The notes beneath the pieces were generated by a model. That model was given only the letters and a program-made list of their open reading frames with translations. It made no database searches and was not told where the DNA came from. Shown piece after piece: positions 1 through 5,009 of a DNA stretch of 5,009 nt. A program made the translations under genes and the position numbers. How positions within the stretch are numbered: the first letter of the stretch is position 1; every line of letters starts with the position of its first letter. Origin of the DNA: Prevotella sp. UBA3757 (GTDB lineage: Bacteria > Bacteroidota > Bacteroidia > Bacteroidales > Bacteroidaceae); contig DFGF01000141.1 in assembly GCA_002371715.1 (NCBI GenBank), forward strand, positions 1 to 5,009, in the 5' to 3' direction.

Positions 1-1112
1 GCCGTATTACGGAATATGGTCATGAGACGCTGGCAGAAACGTTGCGGCTCGGTCTTGCCAATGCATCGTGGGACGAAGAAAGGCCTGTCTATATGAAATA
101 CCTAAAACAGACCATGGACGTTCTTCCCTCATTGCCGGTAGATGCAGCGTCGCTCGAAGAGTTAGAGGAAGTGGCCATGATGGCAAGAAACTATCCGAAG
201 GACTTCCCGTATATGGAGCAGTTGAAGGAATTGGAGGCATCCACCGCCGCCCGTGCGCCGAAAGGGTTTGAAGAGCAACTGGCGCAGATACACAGTCAGG
301 TTTATCCGCCGCATATCTTGCAGGTAGGCGAAGAGGCCATCGATGCAGAACTCATAGACATGCAGGGCCAGAAGCATCATCTCGCTGAAGTGCTGGGGCA
401 GCCTGACCGATATGTGCTGCTCGACTTCTGGAGTCTGGGATGCGGTCCCTGCCGTATGGCTGAGCCAGAGATGAGAGCGGCCTACAAGCAATCGCAAGGG
501 AAGTTGGAAATCATCGGCATCAATCAGGACAAACGCTCCGCGTGGCAAGAGGATAATTTCAGCAAAAGTATTGCCTGGAAAAACTGGAACGATGGGAAGA
601 TGGGCAAGGGCGACATCGAGAACAGCTATTGTGATATGAGAGCCATACCCTATTATGTCTTGATTTCGCCCGACAAGCACATTCTCTGGAAGGGTGCTGG
701 ATATGGTATGGGATGGTTTATGGGTTTGCTTTCCGCCATCAACGGTCCCAAGCAAGACAACACTGCCAACCTCTCACTTACCATCCAGCAAGTGGATGCT
801 GATGCCAGCGGTACCACCGTCAGTTTCCGCTATTATGGTCATAAGAACTTATGGTTCCGCATCGCCAAAGGTTCCTATCTTGAAGCAGATGGTAAGAAAT
901 ACAAACTGACATCAGCCAACGGCATCACTCCCGACGCAGACATATATCCTCAAGTGAGAGCCACAGAAACCACAGAAGGCTATCTGAGCAACCTCTGCTA
1001 CACCGACTTCACGCTCACCTTCGAACCGTTCGAGACAATTCCCGAAGCCTTCGACTTCAAGGAAGGTGACGGCAAGGGTGCCTTCGTCATCCGCAATGTT
1101 TCTGTTAAATAA
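1..1112 (+). CDS. TlpA/ResA-like thioredoxin-fold protein with extra C-terminal beta domain (5' partial)
   Basis: The reading frame is open from base 3 at the left edge to the TAA at 1110-1112, giving 369 visible residues, so the true start is upstream. The first 100 or so visible residues are charged and probably helical. A thioredoxin-like domain covers about residues 106-245. It contains DFWSLGCGPC, with the redox cysteines at visible residues 147 and 150 (codons 441 and 450), and the expected cis-proline in AIPYYVLISPD at residue 216. Glycine replaces the usual tryptophan before the first cysteine. About 115 further residues, rich in alternating hydrophobic positions and ending in FVIRNVSVK, look like a beta-sandwich appended to the thioredoxin fold. 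TlpA/ResA relatives are exported thiol-disulfide oxidoreductases; export is inferred here because the N-terminus is missing. The stop lies 7 bases before the next gene, which suggests co-transcription. The family call is firm; the substrate is unknown. Confidence 0.88.
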   Translation, partial: RITEYGHETLAETLRLGLANASWDEERPVYMKYLKQTMDVLPSLPVDAASLEELEEVAMMARNYPKDFPYMEQLKELEASTAARAPKGFEEQLAQIHSQVYPPHILQVGEEAIDAELIDMQGQKHHLAEVLGQPDRYVLLDFWSLGCGPCRMAEPEMRAAYKQSQGKLEIIGINQDKRSAWQEDNFSKSIAWKNWNDGKMGKGDIENSYCDMRAIPYYVLISPDKHILWKGAGYGMGWFMGLLSAINGPKQDNTANLSLTIQQVDADASGTTVSFRYYGHKNLWFRIAKGSYLEADGKKYKLTSANGITPDADIYPQVRATETTEGYLSNLCYTDFTLTFEPFETIPEAFDFKEGDGKGAFVIRNVSVK

Positions 1113-1119
1113 GCCGGTT

Positions 1120-1182
1120 ATGAATAAGCAAACCATCATCACTATCCTGCTTGCCCTCGTCGCAATGGTAGGGCAGGCACAA
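1120..1182 (+). repeat. Signal-peptide-coding segment, copy 1 of a diverged direct repeat
   Basis: The first 21 codons of the protease-thioredoxin gene align without gaps to 3106-3168. By hand count, 51 of 63 bases and 18 of 21 residues are identical; the residue differences are Q4K, A15E and V17T. Eight of the 12 base differences are at third codon positions. Similarity stops right after codon 21 and does not extend into the upstream gap, so the shared unit is the export signal alone. Confidence 0.8.
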
Positions 1183-3093
1183 GAAAAGGAGCACGATGGA
1201 ACTTACTCTACCGACCCCTTGATAGAAAAGTTGGCGATTATTGCTGAGATTGTGCGCGACCATTATGTTGACAGCATTCCGACGGACACCATCGTAGCAA
1301 GAGCTGTGCAGGGTATCTTGAACGGATTGGATCCATATTCACATTACGATGATGCTCCAAAATCTAAAGTGAAGCAGGAATTCATGGCGGGGAGTACGGA
1401 AGGTGTTGGCATTAGTATCATTGTAATGGATTCTACGCCTGTTGTCGCTGGTGTTATACCAGACAGCCCTGCTGAGAAAGCCGGACTGCATATGGGTGAC
1501 CAAATCCTTGCTATTGATGGTAAGAATGTCAGTGGTGATGTGCAGAAAGCTTATGATGCCGCTGGCCTTCTCGTAGGGACAACTGGTAGTAAGGTCAAGC
1601 TGACGGTTCAACGCGGTACGGGGACAAAGCCCATCAGCATAGCGATTGAACGTGGACGGATTCCCCTAAATAGTATTATTACAGCATACATGTTGACGGA
1701 TACCATTGGCTACATCCGCTTCGACAATTTTACGCATACGACTCATAACGATGTTGTGGCGACTCTGAAAGACATGAAAGCGAAAGGCATGCGTGCACTC
1801 ATACTCGACTTGTCTATGAATTTCGGAGGACTCAGCGAAAGCGTCAGGCAACTGGCTGGTGAGTTCCTTAACGAAGGTGACACCATTGAGACTGTCAGGG
1901 GACGTGGCGCTTGCTTGACAGGAACACAGTGCGTACAGGGTCAGGGTATTTTCCGACAAGGACGTATGGCTGTGATTGTGTCGGGCTTTACACACTCTGC
2001 TGCGGAATTATTGGCAGCTGCCTTGCAAGACCACAACCGCGCTACGATCATCGGATGGCAGACAGGTGGCAAGGGAACGGTTACATCTGTTTTTGGACTC
2101 CCTGACGGTTCAACCCTCACACTGGCTACTGCCCGCTATTATACTCCTTCGGGCAGATGCATACAGAAACCATACGGGGCCTATGCCAATACCAACTCAC
2201 ACGACTGGGGCATCATCCCTGACGAACAAGTTTATCCAAACTTGAACGTACATACACAATACTACTACGACATAAATGGAACTGATCTTTTCCTACTGAA
2301 TCATCTGCATTACTGGCCAGGCCTTGCCCGTGACACAAGGAAGCGTTTTTTTCATTCATCCACTCACTGGCGCAAAGACATCGACAACTTCATTACTCAC
2401 TACGAGGTGCCCGATAGCCAGCTCAATGCCTTGATTGACGAGGCACACCGCCAAGGCATCACCCCAGCCGATGATGCCGAGTTGAAACGTAGCATCCCCA
2501 TGCTTAGGCTTGTGCTGAAGTCACTCGTTGCTTTCTCGCTCTGGGGAGAGCCTGCACGTTTCTACGTAGAAAACACGGCAGACGAAATGCAACAACGTGT
2601 CGTAGAAGTGTTGGCACAACCACTAATGCAGAAGAAGAAAGAAGTCCCATCCAATAATTTCAACTATCCCGATGTAGGCCAGAAATTCCGTGACTTCTCT
2701 GTAGTGAACGACGGCAAGACCACTCGACTCTCCGACTATGTTGGTCGGGGGCAATATGTATTGGTGGATTTTTGGGCTTCGTGGTGTGCACCCTGCAGAC
2801 ATGATATTCCCGTCCTCATCACAGCTTATGAGAAATACAAGGACAACGGTCTGATAGTGCTTGGTGTTGCCGTGAACGAGAAGCCCCAATATTCTCTATT
2901 GTTTGCCAAACAGATGAAGATTCCATATCCCCTGATGTTGAATGCCCAACATAAGTCAATAGAAGATGCATATGGGTTTACGGGCATCCCTCACACCATT
3001 CTCTTCGCCCCCGACGGCACCATCCTCGCCCGAGGACTACGTGGTAAGGACATCGATAAGAAACTCAAAGAGATATTCAACGATAACAAATAA
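1120..3093 (+). CDS. Secreted PDZ-S41 (CTP-like) protease fused to a C-terminal thioredoxin domain
   Basis: This is a complete 657-residue protein. The ATG at 1120 is chosen because a signal peptide starts exactly there: MNK, a hydrophobic core TIITILLALVAMV, and a likely signal peptidase I cut after GQA (residue 20). There is no lipobox cysteine, so the product should be soluble in the periplasm or outside. Residues 25-90 match the helical N-terminal region of C-terminal-processing proteases (LNGLDPYSHYDD). A PDZ domain follows at about 92-178 (TEGVGI, SPAEKAGLHMGDQILAIDG). The S41 domain at about 195-355 contains Ser293 (HSAAE), Lys318 (GGKGTV, 25 residues later, as in E. coli Prc) and YYTPSGRCIQKPY. 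Thr322 stands where family members usually have Gln, and Ser232 where DLR is usual. Residues 380-510 resemble the helical tail of Bacteroidota S41 proteases. Residues 525-657 form a TlpA-like thioredoxin domain with WCAPC (Cys556, Cys559) and cis-Pro624. Protease activity is plausible but unproven. Confidence 0.93.
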   Translation: MNKQTIITILLALVAMVGQAQEKEHDGTYSTDPLIEKLAIIAEIVRDHYVDSIPTDTIVARAVQGILNGLDPYSHYDDAPKSKVKQEFMAGSTEGVGISIIVMDSTPVVAGVIPDSPAEKAGLHMGDQILAIDGKNVSGDVQKAYDAAGLLVGTTGSKVKLTVQRGTGTKPISIAIERGRIPLNSIITAYMLTDTIGYIRFDNFTHTTHNDVVATLKDMKAKGMRALILDLSMNFGGLSESVRQLAGEFLNEGDTIETVRGRGACLTGTQCVQGQGIFRQGRMAVIVSGFTHSAAELLAAALQDHNRATIIGWQTGGKGTVTSVFGLPDGSTLTLATARYYTPSGRCIQKPYGAYANTNSHDWGIIPDEQVYPNLNVHTQYYYDINGTDLFLLNHLHYWPGLARDTRKRFFHSSTHWRKDIDNFITHYEVPDSQLNALIDEAHRQGITPADDAELKRSIPMLRLVLKSLVAFSLWGEPARFYVENTADEMQQRVVEVLAQPLMQKKKEVPSNNFNYPDVGQKFRDFSVVNDGKTTRLSDYVGRGQYVLVDFWASWCAPCRHDIPVLITAYEKYKDNGLIVLGVAVNEKPQYSLLFAKQMKIPYPLMLNAQHKSIEDAYGFTGIPHTILFAPDGTILARGLRGKDIDKKLKEIFNDNK

Positions 3094-3105
3094 ATTGAAA
3101 TAAAC

Positions 3106-3168
3106 ATGAACAAGAAAACCATCATCACCATCCTGCTCGCCCTCGTTGAAATGACGGGACAGGCGCAG
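3106..3168 (+). repeat. Signal-peptide-coding segment, copy 2 of a diverged direct repeat
   Basis: This is the partner of 1120-1182, about 2 kb away in the same orientation. It encodes a nearly identical leader, but codon 15 is GAA (Glu) instead of GCA (Ala), which puts a negative charge right after the hydrophobic core. The mature proteins that follow are unrelated at their N-termini. The shared leader therefore reflects either duplication followed by module replacement, or a leader type common in this genome. Confidence 0.8.
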
Positions 3169-5009
3169 AGTCCTATTCCCGAATCCATCGTAGATACTTA
3201 TTGGCGCAATGAGGTAACGGGCGATTGGGAAATTGGATTCACAGAAAGTTGTGCCATCTATGACTGCAAAATATGGCAGTACGGCAATATAAACGAGAAG
3301 AATGGAAAAGTTGTTCTTGCGTTGAATAATGGCAACAAGACGCTCGGCGTGACCATTGGAAAACAAGAAGGAGGCAAGTGCAAGATGACCATTGGCAAGC
3401 ATAAGAAACAGACATATAGCCTCATTACCACAAGGACGTTATCTTATTATCCGCAGCCAGACCAAACGCCGTTTATAGACAACGGCTTTCAGGAAGGCGA
3501 TTCCGCCACAATCATTGGTTGGATAAAAGACTATCCTGAATCGAAAGGAAAGAGCCTCGCATTTGAAGCAAGGTTCGGAGGATTCGTACCTGGTAGAAGT
3601 TCAACCATCAAAGGACAGACCGATACAAACGGGCACTTCACAATAAAGGTTCCCATAGAGAACACCCAAGTGGTATTTGTACACGCGTACAACCATTTCA
3701 TGGATCCCTGTCTGGAGCCTGGCGATACTATTTTCATTTTGAATGACGACAAGAACGACAAGATGCTCTTTATGGGTAGAAACGCCCGTTTGCAGGATGA
3801 ATTCTTCGCAGTAAGTGAAGAGTATTTCGCGAAGATGCATGACATGGAGTATAATGATGTTCTTGACGAAAACAGTACTGAGGAACAAATGCGGACTTTC
3901 GCAAACCAGCGTTTGGATGTTTACCACAAGAATGAAGCAAAATTAGATTCTTTGTTAGCCCTTCACCCAACGCTTTCTCGCAAGTTTGAGGAATCCGCTC
4001 GTATGCTGAACCTTAGCAGAATGCTTAGTGACATATTTGATATGGATGCCAACACAGGACATGAATTTCCACAAACTGTGATTGACGACATGCTGGCAGA
4101 GGTAAGGAAAAATGTACGCAAGCCCTATTCTATGTGGCATGAATTTTACGATTTCCCTTGGATGTACTTGCAGCATGCCATCTTCTCCACGCCCCGGAAA
4201 CATAATCCAATCATATTAAATGCAGACTTAGCCCTACAATTAGAAAAGGAAGGGTGGCTGACGTTAAGTGACGAAAAACGTAAACTTTTAGAAAAGCAAG
4301 ATATCAAATCGCTTAGGAATGATATTTTAAAAGCATTGAATGAAAAGACAGCAGCAGAAGTGATAGAATGGGAATTCCAGTTGGCAGATTCCATCTTCAC
4401 CGACCCTGTGCTGCGAGAATGTGCCAAAGCAAACCGTGTCTATGGCATGTTAGATGCAACGAATCGGCCACTCAACAAATCCTACTTGGAGGCTGCCAAC
4501 AGGATACAACTGCCTGCCGCCAGGAACGCCATCTTGGCGAAGAACGCGGAATTGACAGCCTTACAGAATAAGCCTATGACATTTACAGGTTTACGTCCTT
4601 CTTCTGATGTAGCCGACATGAGCGACGGTGAGAAGATACTGCGAAAGATTATTGAGCCGTACAAGGGCAAACTGATACTGATGGACATCTGGGGTACATG
4701 GTGCGGCCCTTGTAAAGAGGCTCTCTCGCATAGTCAGGAGGAATACGAACGGCTAAAGGACTTCGGCCTCGTGTATCTGTATTTGGCAAATAATAGCAGC
4801 GACGAATCGTGGAAGAATGTCATAAAGATGTACGACATCACTGGTGACAATGTAGTGCATTACAACCTGCCAGACGAACAGCAGAAGGCTGTCGAGCAAT
4901 ACCTGAATGTAAATGCTTTCCCAACATACAAACTCATCGACCGTGAAGGCACCATCCTTGATGCCGATGCCGACCCACGCAACCTCGAGAAATTAGCAAG
5001 GTTGTTGGA
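3106..5009 (+). CDS. Secreted multidomain protein with C-terminal TlpA-like thioredoxin domain (3' partial)
   Basis: The frame is open from the ATG at 3106 to the right edge, giving 634 codons without a stop. The start is fixed by a signal peptide (MNKKTIITILLALVEMTGQA, likely cut after residue 20), 12 bases after the previous stop, in an A-rich gap (attgaaataaac) with no Shine-Dalgarno sequence. Residues 21-125 are beta-rich (DTYWRNEVTGDWEIGF), in the style of a module found in Bacteroidota TlpA-type proteins. Residues 132-213 look like a carboxypeptidase-regulatory-like beta-sandwich (ATIIGWIKDYP, then NGHFTIKVPI, then LEPGDTIFIL). Residues 220-510 are mostly charged and helical, and I do not recognise them. 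The thioredoxin domain starts near 510, with MDIWGTWCGPC (Cys533, Cys536) and cis-Pro606 in NAFPTYKLIDREG. The sequence is already in the last expected helix (NLEKLARLL), so the stop is probably within a few tens of bases. The likely role is an exported thiol-disulfide oxidoreductase; its partner is unknown. Confidence 0.9.
   Translation, partial: MNKKTIITILLALVEMTGQAQSPIPESIVDTYWRNEVTGDWEIGFTESCAIYDCKIWQYGNINEKNGKVVLALNNGNKTLGVTIGKQEGGKCKMTIGKHKKQTYSLITTRTLSYYPQPDQTPFIDNGFQEGDSATIIGWIKDYPESKGKSLAFEARFGGFVPGRSSTIKGQTDTNGHFTIKVPIENTQVVFVHAYNHFMDPCLEPGDTIFILNDDKNDKMLFMGRNARLQDEFFAVSEEYFAKMHDMEYNDVLDENSTEEQMRTFANQRLDVYHKNEAKLDSLLALHPTLSRKFEESARMLNLSRMLSDIFDMDANTGHEFPQTVIDDMLAEVRKNVRKPYSMWHEFYDFPWMYLQHAIFSTPRKHNPIILNADLALQLEKEGWLTLSDEKRKLLEKQDIKSLRNDILKALNEKTAAEVIEWEFQLADSIFTDPVLRECAKANRVYGMLDATNRPLNKSYLEAANRIQLPAARNAILAKNAELTALQNKPMTFTGLRPSSDVADMSDGEKILRKIIEPYKGKLILMDIWGTWCGPCKEALSHSQEEYERLKDFGLVYLYLANNSSDESWKNVIKMYDITGDNVVHYNLPDEQQKAVEQYLNVNAFPTYKLIDREGTILDADADPRNLEKLARLL

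Noticed and set aside
42..44. TTG as a possible start of gene 1
   Set aside because: The frame continues open upstream to the window edge with protein-like sequence (EYGHETLAETLRLG), and the protein would lack a signal peptide, so this is an internal leucine codon.
162..755. Long minus-strand open frame opposite gene 1 (197 codons)
   Set aside because: It lies entirely within a clear thioredoxin-family gene, shows no recognisable domain, and is best explained as an antisense shadow.
1066..1119. Upstream in-frame ATG that would lengthen the protease-thioredoxin protein by 18 residues and overlap gene 1
   Set aside because: The added residues would precede a perfect signal peptide that begins at the ATG at 1120, and gene 3 starts at the equivalent point of an almost identical leader.
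3094..3105. Possible promoter or terminator between genes 2 and 3
   Set aside because: The gap is only 12 bases, has no inverted repeat and is too short for a Bacteroidota promoter; it is simply an A-rich translation start region. The 7-base gap at 1113-1119 is likewise too short.
3106..3168. Lipoprotein signal (signal peptidase II) for gene 3, and likewise gene 2
   Set aside because: No cysteine occurs near the end of the hydrophobic core in either leader; both fit cleavage by signal peptidase I after GQA.
3037..3970. Several overlapping minus-strand open frames opposite gene 3
   Set aside because: The + strand frame is continuous from 3106 to the edge with a signal peptide and a WCGPC motif. 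The minus-strand frames overlap each other and have no coherent domains.

Overview
The window looks like a piece of a Bacteroidota (Bacteroidales) chromosome, most likely Prevotella-like. Three things point there: large secreted thioredoxin-fold (TlpA/ResA-like) proteins with unrelated N-terminal modules, signal peptides of the form MNK(K/Q)TIITILLALV..GQAQ, and very short gene junctions without a clear Shine-Dalgarno sequence. The taxon is inferred from protein style; no rRNA or other marker gene is present.

Layout: all coding sequence is on the + strand and fills nearly the whole window. (1) Bases 1-1112 hold the 3' part of a thioredoxin-like protein with a CGPC active site and an extra beta-rich C-terminal domain; its start lies off the left edge. 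(2) After a 7-base gap, 1120-3093 encodes a complete 657-residue secreted protein. It has a PDZ domain and an S41 (C-terminal-processing-type) protease domain, followed by a C-terminal TlpA-like thioredoxin domain with a WCAPC motif. (3) After a 12-base gap, 3106 to the right edge encodes at least 634 residues of a third secreted protein: two N-terminal beta-rich regions, a long helical middle and a C-terminal thioredoxin domain with WCGPC. Its stop codon is just outside the window.

The tight co-directional spacing, with no terminator-like hairpin noticed at either junction, suggests one transcript. Genes 2 and 3 carry signal peptides without a lipobox cysteine, so both products should be exported and released into the periplasm. 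All three proteins carry CxxC thioredoxin folds, so the cluster probably concerns envelope thiol-disulfide chemistry, with one member coupled to proteolysis or peptide binding. The substrate is unknown.

The most interesting points are the protease-thioredoxin fusion, its changed residues around a retained Ser-Lys pair, and the signal-peptide segment shared by genes 2 and 3. No RNA genes, mobile elements, CRISPR arrays or long non-coding stretches were seen.
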